From Paludibacteraceae bacterium (GTDB lineage: Bacteria; Bacteroidota; Bacteroidia; Bacteroidales; Paludibacteraceae): a DNA stretch of 50,655 nucleotides. The position numbers were made by a program, and so were the translations under genes. The notes under the pieces were generated by a model. The model had not been told where the DNA came from. It was given only the letters and a program-made list of their open reading frames with translations, and did no database searches. The DNA is taken from positions 1 to 50,655 of the forward strand of contig JAFNUD010000064.1 in the NCBI GenBank assembly GCA_017384225.1. Direction: 5' to 3'. This document shows, in pieces, positions 8,963 through 17,310 of the stretch. How positions within the stretch are numbered: the stretch's first letter is position 1; each line of letters starts with the position of its first letter.

Positions 8963-9622
8963 ATGCGCCTTTCCATCTCTCGTACTACATGGATTTTTCT
9001 CATTATCGGGCTGCTGGTGCAGGTAATAACATTTTCGTTTTTACCAAATGATAATCCATGGTCACTCGTAAGTGGAATCCTTGGTGTATGTTCTGTAGTA
9101 TTAGGAGCACAAGGCAACATCCTCACTTTTTTATTTGGTTTCGCACAAGTTGTTACTTACACTTATCTCTGCTACTTAGAACGGTTCTATGCCGAAATTG
9201 CCATAAACATCTACTATTTTATCACCATGATTTATGGTGTCTATTGCTGGCGGACTCGCCTTTCAGACCAGAGTTTACAAGTACAAACACGTCGTCTATC
9301 GTACAAACTACTTCCAGTCATCATAATTGCTATCCTACTACTATCTTGGCTTATCGGTTGGTTATTAGAAAATTATACAGATGACCCTCAGCCTTACATG
9401 GATGCATTTACCACAGTACCTGCCATTGCAGCACAATTATTTATGGTATTGGCATACCGAGAACAATGGTACCTCTGGCTGGGTATCGATATTTTAGCTG
9501 TCATACTATGGATTCGAGCAGAAAACTATTGTATAGCAGCACAATATGCTTTTTGGTGTATAAATTGCCTATATGGATATATCCAATGGACTCGTCTTTC
9601 AAAAACAACAAACAAAGAGTAA
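8963..9622 (+). CDS. pnuC: Nicotinamide riboside transporter PnuC
   Basis: This 219-residue inner-membrane protein has about seven hydrophobic segments in the PnuC pattern: NPWSLVSGILGVCSVVLGAQGN near 32-55, NIYYFITMIYGVYCW near 84-98, and a closing WCINCLYGYIQW near 196-207. PnuC proteins import nicotinamide riboside by facilitated diffusion for NAD synthesis. It follows the lipoprotein gene by 11 bp and probably ends the operon begun at 1879; the next gene has its own promoter. NadD, another NAD-pathway enzyme, is encoded about 700 bp downstream. A thiamine-transporting PnuT relative is the main alternative, but no thiamin element is visible. Confidence 0.88.
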   Translation: MRLSISRTTWIFLIIGLLVQVITFSFLPNDNPWSLVSGILGVCSVVLGAQGNILTFLFGFAQVVTYTYLCYLERFYAEIAINIYYFITMIYGVYCWRTRLSDQSLQVQTRRLSYKLLPVIIIAILLLSWLIGWLLENYTDDPQPYMDAFTTVPAIAAQLFMVLAYREQWYLWLGIDILAVILWIRAENYCIAAQYAFWCINCLYGYIQWTRLSKTTNKE

Positions 9623-9638
9623 ATCTACAAGTAAAAAA

Positions 9639-9670
9639 TTTGCATATATCCCATTTTTATTGTACCTTTG
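9639..9670 (+). promoter_or_regulatory. Predicted gmk-nadD promoter
   Basis: TTTG (9639-9642), 20 bp, TACCTTTG (9663-9670). The -33 box lies just past the pnuC stop codon. The leader to the gmk ATG at 9728 is about 50 nt. Confidence 0.85.
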
Positions 9671-9727
9671 CGGAAAATTACATAAATCTTATATTGGCTT
9701 AACAGCATAGAACAAAAAACGATATAT

Positions 9728-10282
9728 ATGATTATTATTCTTTGTGCACCCAGCGGGTCAGGTAAATCAACAATGGTAAGACACCTTCTTGATAGCTACC
9801 CTGGCAAATATGAACTATCAATCTCCGCTACAACACGCGCCCCTCGAGGACAAGAGCAACACGGAAAAGAGTACTACTTCATCTCACGAGAAGAGTTTGA
9901 GCAACATATCCAGCAAAATGACTTTATCGAGTACGAACAAGTATACGAAGGATTATATTATGGTACACTCAAATCTGAAATTGACCGCATACAATCCGCA
10001 GGACGAACAATAGTATTCGATATTGACGTAAAGGGCGGAATAAATATCAAACGTATTTTTGGAGATGAAGCCGTGTCTATCTTTATAGCTCCACCATCTG
10101 TAGAGGAACTATCACGACGCTTATACAGCCGAGGCGACACCAGCGAAGATATGATTCAAAAACGACTTGCCAAAGCGGAAATTGAGATGGCAGATGCACC
10201 ATACTTTGATTATATTGTTGTAAACGATGATTTAGCAACAGCAAAAGCGGAATTAGACCTTCTTATCAATCAGAAGCAATGA
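9728..10282 (+). CDS. gmk: Guanylate kinase
   Basis: This 184-residue cytoplasmic enzyme converts GMP and ATP to GDP and ADP. The P-loop APSGSGKS is at residues 7-14. The GMP-binding region contains SATTRAPRGQEQHGKEYYF (about 34-52), with the conserved Arg and Tyr residues, and the FDIDVKGG motif (about 98-105) is intact. The lid with RLYSRGDTSEDMIQKR is near 130-146. Length is slightly shorter than the usual 190-205 residues but complete. It is followed 29 bp later by nadD and shares its promoter. Confidence 0.96.
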   Translation: MIIILCAPSGSGKSTMVRHLLDSYPGKYELSISATTRAPRGQEQHGKEYYFISREEFEQHIQQNDFIEYEQVYEGLYYGTLKSEIDRIQSAGRTIVFDIDVKGGINIKRIFGDEAVSIFIAPPSVEELSRRLYSRGDTSEDMIQKRLAKAEIEMADAPYFDYIVVNDDLATAKAELDLLINQKQ

Positions 10283-10311
10283 GCAAATCAGCAAGCATAT
10301 AAGCAAAAGAC

Positions 10312-10839
10312 ATGAAAATTGGCATTTATGGGGGGTCTTTTAATCCCATGCACTTCGGACATATCGGATTGATGCAGTGGGTATTAGCAAATACCGATTT
10401 AGACGAATTATGGGTAATGGTTTCTCCCAATAACCCACTAAAAGACCAAAGTATTTTGGCTGACGAACAAAAACGATTGCAACAGGTGCAAAAGGCAATC
10501 AAAAATGCAAGTTCCAAGATAAAACACAATAAACAAATTGTTGTATCCGACTTCGAGTTCCATCTACCACGACCAAGTTACACTGCAAATACACTACGAA
10601 AATTACAAGAAATATACCCTGAGCACACATTCACACTTATTATTGGCGAAGACAACTTAAGTATATTTTCGCAATGGCGAGAAAGTGACTATTTATTAAG
10701 CACCTATCGCATTTTTGTTTATCCACGACACCATTGCCCACCCTATCAACAGCCCAACGCCAAAAGCATACATTTTTTGCACGAAGCACCTTATTTTGAT
10801 ATTTCTTCTACAGAAATAAGAAAAAATTTGCATAATTAA
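10312..10839 (+). CDS. nadD: Nicotinate-nucleotide adenylyltransferase
   Basis: This 175-residue cytoplasmic enzyme makes nicotinate adenine dinucleotide from nicotinate mononucleotide and ATP. The nucleotidyltransferase signature GGSFNPMHFGHI (residues 7-18) contains the HxGH motif, and the C-terminal ISSTEIR motif is near 164-170. It is the second gene of the gmk-nadD unit. Its last codons overlap the -33 box (10827-10830) of the next promoter. Confidence 0.95.
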   Translation: MKIGIYGGSFNPMHFGHIGLMQWVLANTDLDELWVMVSPNNPLKDQSILADEQKRLQQVQKAIKNASSKIKHNKQIVVSDFEFHLPRPSYTANTLRKLQEIYPEHTFTLIIGEDNLSIFSQWRESDYLLSTYRIFVYPRHHCPPYQQPNAKSIHFLHEAPYFDISSTEIRKNLHN

Positions 10840-10858
10840 AAAATATTTTGTATCTTTG
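10827..10858 (+). promoter_or_regulatory. Predicted promoter of the small conserved gene at 10944
   Basis: TTTG (10827-10830), 20 bp, TATCTTTG (10851-10858). The -33 box is embedded in the nadD coding sequence. The leader to the ATG at 10944 is about 80 nt, long for this window. Confidence 0.82.
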
Positions 10859-10943
10859 CACCCGAAATACGAAATGCAAAAATTCGTAAAACTGATTATA
10901 TTTTATAAACACATAATTATTAACTATTTAAAAATTAGTTACT

Positions 10944-11186
10944 ATGATTCGCACAACATTCAACAAACTGAGAGAAGTGAAGGATAGCCTTCCAAAAGGT
11001 AGTTCAGCTGTAATTGCTGAAGAGTTAGGAATTGCAGCTGATGATGTACGCGCATTTTTCAATGGCACCTCAACTGTTGGTTATCATATTGAGCCAGGTC
11101 CTGATGGTGGTATTGTAGTGCTGGAAGACATCAAAATATTAGAAATTGCGTTGCGCGTGGCTTGGACAAGCAAAAACGCATTATAA
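10944..11186 (+). CDS. Small conserved Bacteroidetes protein with helix-turn-helix-like segment
   Basis: This 80-residue protein has a central helical segment (SSAVIAEELGIAADDVRAFFNG, about 20-41) that reads like a helix-turn-helix: helix, a short turn after LGI, and a second helix. A glycine-rich strand region (YHIEPGPDGGIVVLED) follows, then a C-terminal helix. I recognise the type from Bacteroidetes genomes but know no assigned function. It has its own promoter and is followed 18 bp later by the porin-like gene, so the two may be co-expressed. DNA or RNA binding is inferred from the helical pattern only. Confidence 0.75.
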   Translation: MIRTTFNKLREVKDSLPKGSSAVIAEELGIAADDVRAFFNGTSTVGYHIEPGPDGGIVVLEDIKILEIALRVAWTSKNAL

Positions 11187-11204
11187 TGTAGCATAACAAA
11201 GCGA

Positions 11205-12092
11205 ATGAAAAAAGTATTTTTTATTTTAGCACTAACGCTACTCGGCGTTAGTGCTTCTCCTTGTAAGGCACAGACGAATGACAACGAATCCAGCAACGAG
11301 GACAATTTCTCGCTGGATATTGGCGCAGATATAGTAAGTTCATATTTATGGCGCGGATACAATCTTGGTGGTTTATCTATTCAGCCATCTGTTACCTTTT
11401 GGTGGAAAGGGCTTTATGCATCTGCTTGGGCAAATATCGGTGCAGATAACTGGACATTCGATGATATCAATCCAGAGTTAGATATTACTATTGGATACGA
11501 CAACTTTGGTTTGCAATTAGATGTGACTCACCTCTACTATTTTGATGGAGATCCATATTTTCCTCGCGGAGGATTCAATCCGATTCCAGAGCAAGAGTCA
11601 AGCTCCACAATGGAAGCCCATGCAGGTTTCCATTTAGGCGATTTGGTAGAAAAATTTCCCTTATCTATAGATTGGTACACCACCATATATGGTACTGATT
11701 ATTTCATCAACGAAGAAGGTAAAGCGCAGCGTGCATGGTCCACTTACATCGAAGTGGGATACGATTTCAATCTGCCATTAGGTTTATTGCTCAACGCACG
11801 AGTAGGTATGACTCCATGGCGCGGATTGTATTCCAACTACAACGAAGTGTGGAAAAATGCAAAGACCGTAGCTATCAACAATGTAAACCTCCGATTGGAA
11901 CGTGATATCGAATTTAAACACGTATTCTTAGGTGTTTGGGGCGAATGTATGCTCAACTGCTATGGAATCGACAAAACTAACGTAAAAACCGAACTGCAAC
12001 ATGCTATCAATGACTTTGATAGCCAAAACTCAAGTTACCAACGCCTGAATTTTCGTATAGGAGCAAGTCTGTACTTTGGCAGCACTTGGTAA
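11205..12092 (+). CDS. Outer-membrane beta-barrel (porin-like) protein
   Basis: This 295-residue protein has a signal peptide (about 1-22, cleavage after SPCKA or nearby) and a body of alternating aromatic and polar residues typical of beta-barrel strands. SSYLWRGYNLGG near 45-56, repeated short amphipathic strands and a final strand with LYFGSTW ending in an aromatic residue fit outer-membrane insertion. The SxYxWRG start resembles the TorF/CHP02001 group of putative porins. Substrate is unknown. It lies between the small conserved gene and apbE. Confidence 0.78.
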   Translation: MKKVFFILALTLLGVSASPCKAQTNDNESSNEDNFSLDIGADIVSSYLWRGYNLGGLSIQPSVTFWWKGLYASAWANIGADNWTFDDINPELDITIGYDNFGLQLDVTHLYYFDGDPYFPRGGFNPIPEQESSSTMEAHAGFHLGDLVEKFPLSIDWYTTIYGTDYFINEEGKAQRAWSTYIEVGYDFNLPLGLLLNARVGMTPWRGLYSNYNEVWKNAKTVAINNVNLRLERDIEFKHVFLGVWGECMLNCYGIDKTNVKTELQHAINDFDSQNSSYQRLNFRIGASLYFGSTW

Positions 12093-12140
12093 CCTCTCAC
12101 AATTTAGGATTGACAAACTACCATTTTAACAGAAACATCA

Positions 12141-13136
12141 ATGAACAAGTGGTTTGCATTGGGATTTGCAATAATAGCAGCAGCATTGCTGCTATTATTG
12201 CCTAACAAGCCTAAAACACAATACTTTCATAATCAAGGAAATATCTTTGGTACATACTACAATATTCGCTACGAATACACAGAAGACTTACATGACGACA
12301 TCAAGCATCAATTACAGCAAATAGATGCATCTCTCAGCATGTTTAATAAGAATTCTGTCATTAGCAAAATTAACAGCAATGAGGATATGACAACTGACTC
12401 ACTCTTTGAAGTAATGTACCAAGAAGCCCATCTTGTCAGCAAACTATCCCAAGGTGCATTTGACATCACAGTAGCCCCCCTTGTCAATGCATGGGGATTT
12501 GGAACAAATGGAAAAGCCTACAATATAGAGCAGACAATAAACATCGATAGTATCAAAGCCTTCGTAGGATACGACAAGGTGCGTTTAGAGAATCATCATC
12601 TATACAAAGACAACAAACATATCACTCTGGATGCCAGCGCCATAGCAAAAGGATATGCATGCGACGTTATAGCCAACTTGCTACGTGATAAGGGATGTAA
12701 AAATCTACTCGTTGATATTGGAGGCGAAGTGGTATTACAAGGAATCAATGAAAAAGGGAATGCTTGGCGAGTGGGAATTAGCAAACCCAAAAAAGATGCA
12801 ATAGGAATGGAAGAAGAGCTACAAGAGGTGATTGAGAGCAATGGATTACGTATGGCCACTTCTGGCAACTATCTCCAATACCGTATTATAGATGGCAAAC
12901 GTCGCAGCCACACCATTGATCCACGCTCAGGATATCCAGTAGAACACTCGCTATTAAGCGCTACCATCATAGCCAGTAGTTGTATGCGCGCTGACGCATT
13001 AGCTACTGCCTGCATGGCATTGGGTGAGGAAGCCGCCATCAATATGATTGAGCAAACCTTAGATGCAGCCTGCTACCTGATTATTGCCGATGCTGATACA
13101 CTTCGTGTAAGCCGATCCTCCAAGTGGGAATACTAA
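12141..13136 (+). CDS. apbE: FAD:protein FMN transferase
   Basis: This 331-residue ApbE-family enzyme covalently attaches FMN from FAD to Thr residues of partner proteins such as NqrB, NqrC and RnfG. It has an N-terminal membrane anchor or signal segment (about 4-22), so the enzyme faces the periplasm. Family motifs are clear: FGTYYNIRY near 36-44, LDASAIAKGYACD near 155-167, NLLVDIGGEV near 180-189, HTIDPRSGYPV near 257-267 and the MRADALATACM segment near 282-292. The start of nqrA in the same window gives a likely client complex. It starts 48 bp after the porin-like gene. Confidence 0.94.
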   Translation: MNKWFALGFAIIAAALLLLLPNKPKTQYFHNQGNIFGTYYNIRYEYTEDLHDDIKHQLQQIDASLSMFNKNSVISKINSNEDMTTDSLFEVMYQEAHLVSKLSQGAFDITVAPLVNAWGFGTNGKAYNIEQTINIDSIKAFVGYDKVRLENHHLYKDNKHITLDASAIAKGYACDVIANLLRDKGCKNLLVDIGGEVVLQGINEKGNAWRVGISKPKKDAIGMEEELQEVIESNGLRMATSGNYLQYRIIDGKRRSHTIDPRSGYPVEHSLLSATIIASSCMRADALATACMALGEEAAINMIEQTLDAACYLIIADADTLRVSRSSKWEY

Positions 13137-13192
13137 TATTCCTACGCAAAAATGAATATTTTTTTCAGAAACACAAGCAAAAATCATTTTTA

Positions 13193-13224
13193 TTTGCATA
13201 TATAAAAAAAAAGCAGTACCTTTG
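13193..13224 (+). promoter_or_regulatory. Predicted bamD-rpoZ-coaBC promoter
   Basis: TTTG (13193-13196), 20 bp, TACCTTTG (13217-13224). The bamD ATG at 13243 is 18 nt downstream of the -7 box. No other promoter is visible before coaBC. Confidence 0.85.
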
Positions 13225-13242
13225 TAGGCTGATTTTTGTATT

Positions 13243-14049
13243 ATGACAAAGAAGGGATTTTTTATATTTGTTATTGGATTGATACTTACCTCTTGCGGTG
13301 AGTATCAACAATTGTTGAAATCGAAAGACCCCGACCTGAAATATCAAAAAGCATTAGTATATTTCAACGATGGTCAATATGTCAAAGCACAAACATTGTT
13401 AGATGAAGTCACCTCATATTATCGAGGAACAGAGCGGTCACAAGACGTGCTTTCATATTTAGCACGATGCTATATGGGGCAAAAAGATTATGCATCGGCA
13501 GCCGAGTACTACCAAGCATATATTCGCAATTACCCCAAAGGACGATATATTGTAGAGGCGCGGTTCCAAGTTGGTCACTGCTATTATTTGGATGCTCCAG
13601 ATGCTCGTTTGGATCAAACTGAAACAAAAAAGGGTATAGATTTTTTCACACAATTTGTAGAGTTGTATCCAGAAAGTCCCTACGCGGAACAAGCATACAA
13701 AGAGATGCATGATCTCTACGACAAATTGGCTCAAAAAGAGTATTTGAGTGCTAAGTTATATTATAATATGGGTACTTACTTGGGCAACAATTATTTGAGT
13801 GCAGAAATCATCGCAAAAAACGCACTAAAAGACTACCCAACCAATAAGTATCAGGAAGACTTAAGTTGGCTTATTCTTCAAAGCAAGTACCAGCAAACGC
13901 TCAATTCGCTTGATGAGAAGAAGTTGGATCGAGCTCGTGAAACGGAAGATGAATACTACAGTTTCATCACTGAATATCCTGATTCTAAACACCGCGCTTC
14001 CGCAGAACGTATCGGGAAAGAAATAAAAAAGATTATTAACGTTTTATGA
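13243..14049 (+). CDS. bamD: Outer membrane protein assembly factor BamD
   Basis: This 268-residue outer-membrane lipoprotein of the BAM complex works with BamA to fold beta-barrel proteins. The signal peptide ends in the lipobox LTSC, with Cys18 as the lipidation site. The rest consists of TPR-like helical pairs: YFNDGQYVKAQTLLDEV, YYQAYIRNYPKGRYIVEA and FVELYPESPYAEQA are recognisable repeats. Length and order match Bacteroidetes BamD. The adjacent rpoZ and coaBC genes form a well known conserved block of this phylum. Confidence 0.94.
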   Translation: MTKKGFFIFVIGLILTSCGEYQQLLKSKDPDLKYQKALVYFNDGQYVKAQTLLDEVTSYYRGTERSQDVLSYLARCYMGQKDYASAAEYYQAYIRNYPKGRYIVEARFQVGHCYYLDAPDARLDQTETKKGIDFFTQFVELYPESPYAEQAYKEMHDLYDKLAQKEYLSAKLYYNMGTYLGNNYLSAEIIAKNALKDYPTNKYQEDLSWLILQSKYQQTLNSLDEKKLDRARETEDEYYSFITEYPDSKHRASAERIGKEIKKIINVL

Positions 14050-14070
14050 ACATTTTAACACGATAAAGAT

Positions 14071-14406
14071 ATGATTGATTACAAACAAAGCAAAGCTCCC
14101 AAAACTACTATCACAAGGGATCTTAACGAACTGACAGAGAAGGTAGGTAATGTCTATGAGACAGTAGCTATCATTGGCAAACGCAGCAATCAAATTAGTG
14201 CTGCGCTGAAAAAAGAGTTGGATGCAAAATTGCAAGATTTCTCTGTGCCACAAGATTCAATTGAAGAAACATTTGAAAACAAAGAGCAAATTGAAATCTC
14301 ACGTAGCTATGAGAAACTACCTAAAGCTACGCTGATTGCCACACAAGAGCTCATCAACGACGAACTCATCTATCGTAGCAGCAACAAAGATGAAGTGCTG
14401 AAATAA
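14071..14406 (+). CDS. rpoZ: DNA-directed RNA polymerase omega subunit (Bacteroidetes type)
   Basis: This 111-residue protein is the small polymerase subunit that stabilises the beta' subunit. The Bacteroidetes version is recognisable by the N-terminal APKTTITRDLNEL, the central GNVYETVAIIGKRSNQI (about 26-42) and KEQIEISRSYEKLPKATLIATQEL near 70-93. The gene sits between bamD (21 bp upstream) and coaBC (22 bp downstream), its usual place in this phylum. Confidence 0.92.
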   Translation: MIDYKQSKAPKTTITRDLNELTEKVGNVYETVAIIGKRSNQISAALKKELDAKLQDFSVPQDSIEETFENKEQIEISRSYEKLPKATLIATQELINDELIYRSSNKDEVLK

Positions 14407-14428
14407 ATTTGCAATTATCTAACTTACC

Positions 14429-15637
14429 TTGAGGTTAGCAGGTAAACATATTTTGGTGGGTATAAGCGGCGGTATCGCCGCTTATAAAATCCCCGAACTA
14501 ATCCGCCTTTTGAAAAAAGCAGGTGCGGATGTGCAAGTAGTAACTACCAAAAATGCATTGGAGTTCGTCACTAACCTCACCCTACAAACCGTCAGCGGGC
14601 ACAAAGTCTATACCGATGTATTTGCTGCTATCAACGAACATAGCACAGAGCACATCTCCCTACCCGATTGGGCAGACTTGATGATTATTGCTCCTGCCAC
14701 AGCCAATATATTAGGAAAAATGGCGCATGGCATAGCAGATGATGCGTTGACTACAACTTTCGCAGCAATGCGCAAGCCTGTGCTCATCGCACCTGCTATG
14801 AATACCAACATGTATGAATCGCCAGCCACACAGCAAGCTATATCTACCCTATCGCAATGGAGCAATATTTCCATGCTTGATTGTGCACAAGGCGAATTAG
14901 CATGTGGAACGATCGGTAAAGGCAGAATGCAAGAGATAGACACCATTGTGGCAGCAGCCACATATGCACTCACACCCAAAACATTGCTGGGCAAACGAGT
15001 GCTTATCACAGCCGGACCTACACAAGAAGCCATTGACCCTGTTCGCTATATCACTAATGCATCCACTGGTAAGATGGGCTATGCACTTGCTAAAGCATGT
15101 CTTAAAAAAGGGGCTGATGTCACATTGGTCACAGGTCCATGCAACCTATCTTTGCAAGAATGGCAGAGATTCACACCACTGACTATTATCCCTGTGACAT
15201 CTGCTGCAAATATGTACGAAGCTACCCTTAGCGCGTTTGCGACAGCAGATATCAGCATCTTATGTGCTGCCGTGGCAGATTTTACGCCTACACATACTGC
15301 AACACAGAAGATAAAAAAACAACCAGGACAAAGCAGCATGACCATTGACATGACCTGTACCATAGATATCGCAGCTACGTTGGGGCAGCAAAAACGAAAA
15401 GAACAAACATTAGTAGGATTTGCATTAGAAACACACGACGAACTGAAGAATGCACAACGCAAATTACAATCAAAGAATTTAGATATGATTGTGCTAAATA
15501 GTTTGCAAGATGCAGGAGCTGGTTTTGGTACAGACACCAATAAAGTTACTCTCCTATTCCCTGATGGAACACAAAAAAACCTCCCTCTTATTTCTAAGGA
15601 GGAGGTCGCTGATGAGATTATCAATCAGTTGATTTAG
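14429..15637 (+). CDS. coaBC: Bifunctional phosphopantothenoylcysteine decarboxylase/phosphopantothenate-cysteine ligase
   Basis: This 402-residue cytoplasmic enzyme carries out two steps of coenzyme A synthesis. The N-terminal flavoprotein (CoaC) half has GISGGIAAYK (about 11-20), the His of HISLPDW (about 75) and the ACGTIGKGRM substrate-clamp segment (about 157-166). The CoaB half begins near ITAGPTQEAIDPVR (about 193-206) with the nucleotide-binding and dimer motifs. Translation appears to begin at a TTG: the in-frame stop at 14420-14422 excludes anything upstream, and later starts would remove the first beta strand. Its stop codon overlaps the stop of the convergent PUR-like gene (15634-15637). 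Confidence 0.95.
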   Translation: MRLAGKHILVGISGGIAAYKIPELIRLLKKAGADVQVVTTKNALEFVTNLTLQTVSGHKVYTDVFAAINEHSTEHISLPDWADLMIIAPATANILGKMAHGIADDALTTTFAAMRKPVLIAPAMNTNMYESPATQQAISTLSQWSNISMLDCAQGELACGTIGKGRMQEIDTIVAAATYALTPKTLLGKRVLITAGPTQEAIDPVRYITNASTGKMGYALAKACLKKGADVTLVTGPCNLSLQEWQRFTPLTIIPVTSAANMYEATLSAFATADISILCAAVADFTPTHTATQKIKKQPGQSSMTIDMTCTIDIAATLGQQKRKEQTLVGFALETHDELKNAQRKLQSKNLDMIVLNSLQDAGAGFGTDTNKVTLLFPDGTQKNLPLISKEEVADEIINQLI

Positions 15638-16035
15638 TTTTTCAGTCTATTTAAGATACTGCCTATAAGAGATTTATCCTCTTGTTTGTCATTTTCTGAA
15701 ACGACAGTTTCGGATGATGCTTCTTGCATTGCTTCTGGCACCCATTCTTTGCGCTCTTCAATCTCACCCAATTGACTTTGTACGTATGCTATTACATCGT
15801 TCAATCCCTCTGTAAAGTGGGCAAAATCCTCTTTATATAGGAATACTTTGTGCTTCTCAAATTGTGGAACTTCCGTTTCACCCATTTGTTTGCGTTTGCT
15901 TTCAGTAATGCACAAATACAAATCCTCGTTACGAGCCTTCTTCACATCCAGATAATAAATACGCTTTCCCGCCTTAACAGAACGCGAATAGACGATCTCT
16001 GGTTCATTCTTCATTTCATTTCTACGATTTTCCAT
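15634..16035 (-). CDS. DUF3276 / PUR-alpha-like nucleic-acid-binding protein
   Basis: This 133-residue protein contains one PUR-alpha-like domain (about 12-95). The family pattern is clear: IVYSRSVKAGKRIYYLDVKKARNEDLYLCITESKR, then FEKHKVFLYKEDF and FTEGLNDVIAYV. PUR proteins bind single-stranded DNA or RNA, and DUF3276 is restricted to Bacteroidetes and some spirochaetes. A variable, acidic C-terminal tail follows (about 96-133). Met8 is an alternative start. The gene has its own promoter at 16070-16101. Its stop codon overlaps that of coaBC on the other strand, so the transcripts are convergent and no terminator fits between them. Confidence 0.9.
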   Translation of the reverse strand: MENRRNEMKNEPEIVYSRSVKAGKRIYYLDVKKARNEDLYLCITESKRKQMGETEVPQFEKHKVFLYKEDFAHFTEGLNDVIAYVQSQLGEIEERKEWVPEAMQEASSETVVSENDKQEDKSLIGSILNRLKN

Positions 16036-16069
16036 ATCTATTTTCCTTTATTTTTTAAGTGAAACACTG

Positions 16070-16101
16070 CAAAGGTACAACTTTTATTTTAATTATACAA
16101 A
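16070..16101 (-). promoter_or_regulatory. Predicted promoter of the PUR-like gene
   Basis: On the minus strand, TTTG (16101-16098), 20 bp, TACCTTTG (16077-16070). The leader to the ATG at 16035 is about 30 nt. Confidence 0.83.
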
Positions 16102-16179
16102 AATTTCATCTATTTTTTCACTTTTCTGGCATTGTATAATCCAAAACTTAATATCTTTGCTCTATTCTAAATTATTTTT

Positions 16180-17205
16180 TTACCACTCTAGGAGTACTTT
16201 ACCGCATTGCCCATTGGACATGATATCAAATCCTTTTTGGAAGTCATCGAAGTGGAAACGGTGTGTAATCACTGGACTCAGGTCCAATCCACCCAACAAC
16301 ATCTGCTCCATCTGGTACCATGTCTCCCACATGCGGCGACCTGTAATACCCTTGATAGTCAGCGCATTGAAGATTATATCAGACCAATTGACTTGCGTGT
16401 TGCTTGGCAGGATGCCCAGCTGTGCGATATTAGCGCCTTTGTACATATGTGCGATCATATCATTAAATGCTGCTGGCGCACCCGACATCTCTAGTCCAAT
16501 ATCAAAGCCGCGAATACCCAATTGCTTCATAGCACCCTCTACGGTTTCGCCCTTAGATCCATTCACGGTAATCGTTGCACCCATCTTTTTCGCTATCTCA
16601 AGGCGTTGCTCATTGAGGTCGGTCACAACGATATTCTTCGCTCCTGCATAGCGGCAGATACCTGCTGCCATGGTGCCAATCAATCCTGCACCTGTGATGA
16701 GTACATCCTCGCCCAAGAGGGGGAATGCCAAAGCTGTATGGGTCGCATTACCAAATGGATCCATGATAGCCGCAAAATCATCTGGAATCTCAGGGCGTAC
16801 ATGCACAATATTGCTCTCTGGAATAGCTACATACTCTGCAAAGGCTCCGTCCTTGCCCATGATGCCAACCGAGATAGTGTTCTCGCACACGTGACCCATG
16901 CCACGACGGCAGTTGCGGCAAGTACCGCAAACAATATGACCTTCAGCAGTCACACGGTCACCGACTTTTACGCCACGAACACCAGGTCCAACTTCGACTG
17001 CCACGCCCACGAACTCGTGGCCCATGATATATGGCGGTGTACAGTGGCTTTGCGACCACTCGTCCCATTTGTACATGTGCAAGTCCGTACCGCAAATAGC
17101 GGCTTTGGTAACCTTGATAAGCACATCATTCACGCCTACTTTAGGCATTGGAACTTCTTCCATCCAGAGCCCTGGCTCTGCATAACGTTTTACAAGCGCT
17201 TTCAT
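16180..17205 (-). CDS. tdh: L-threonine 3-dehydrogenase
   Basis: This 341-residue zinc-dependent medium-chain dehydrogenase oxidises L-threonine to 2-amino-3-ketobutyrate with NAD. The catalytic zinc site is in ICGTDLH (about 37-43) with GHEFVG (about 62-67). The structural zinc cysteines are in CGTCRNCRRGMGHVC (about 93-107). The nucleotide-binding GAGLIGTMAAG lies near 171-181. An in-frame start at 17268 lies upstream of the -7 box, so the ATG at 17205 is correct and gives the family's standard length. The partner enzyme, Kbl, is encoded at 29749-30939 rather than adjacent. Confidence 0.95.
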   Translation of the reverse strand: MKALVKRYAEPGLWMEEVPMPKVGVNDVLIKVTKAAICGTDLHMYKWDEWSQSHCTPPYIMGHEFVGVAVEVGPGVRGVKVGDRVTAEGHIVCGTCRNCRRGMGHVCENTISVGIMGKDGAFAEYVAIPESNIVHVRPEIPDDFAAIMDPFGNATHTALAFPLLGEDVLITGAGLIGTMAAGICRYAGAKNIVVTDLNEQRLEIAKKMGATITVNGSKGETVEGAMKQLGIRGFDIGLEMSGAPAAFNDMIAHMYKGANIAQLGILPSNTQVNWSDIIFNALTIKGITGRRMWETWYQMEQMLLGGLDLSPVITHRFHFDDFQKGFDIMSNGQCGKVLLEW

Positions 17206-17248
17206 ATTGTTGTATTGTTCAGTATAGTTCAATGTTGCAATCTGGGCG

Positions 17249-17280
17249 CAAAGGTAGTGAAAAATCACGAATTATGCAAG
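17249..17280 (-). promoter_or_regulatory. Predicted tdh promoter
   Basis: On the minus strand, CTTG (17280-17277, one mismatch), 20 bp, TACCTTTG (17256-17249). The leader to the ATG at 17205 is about 40 nt. Confidence 0.72.
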
Positions 17281-17310
17281 AGTTTGTTGTATTTTTTGCG
17301 GGTTATTCTG

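Noticed and set aside
14608-15624. Open frames of 141 and 181 codons antisense to coaBC
   Set aside because: They mirror the coaBC frame and lack protein-like family motifs.
16152-16159. TATCTTTG on the plus strand
   Set aside because: No TTTG at the right distance (ATTG at 16131-16134 gives 17 bp) and it points into the 3' end of a minus-strand gene.
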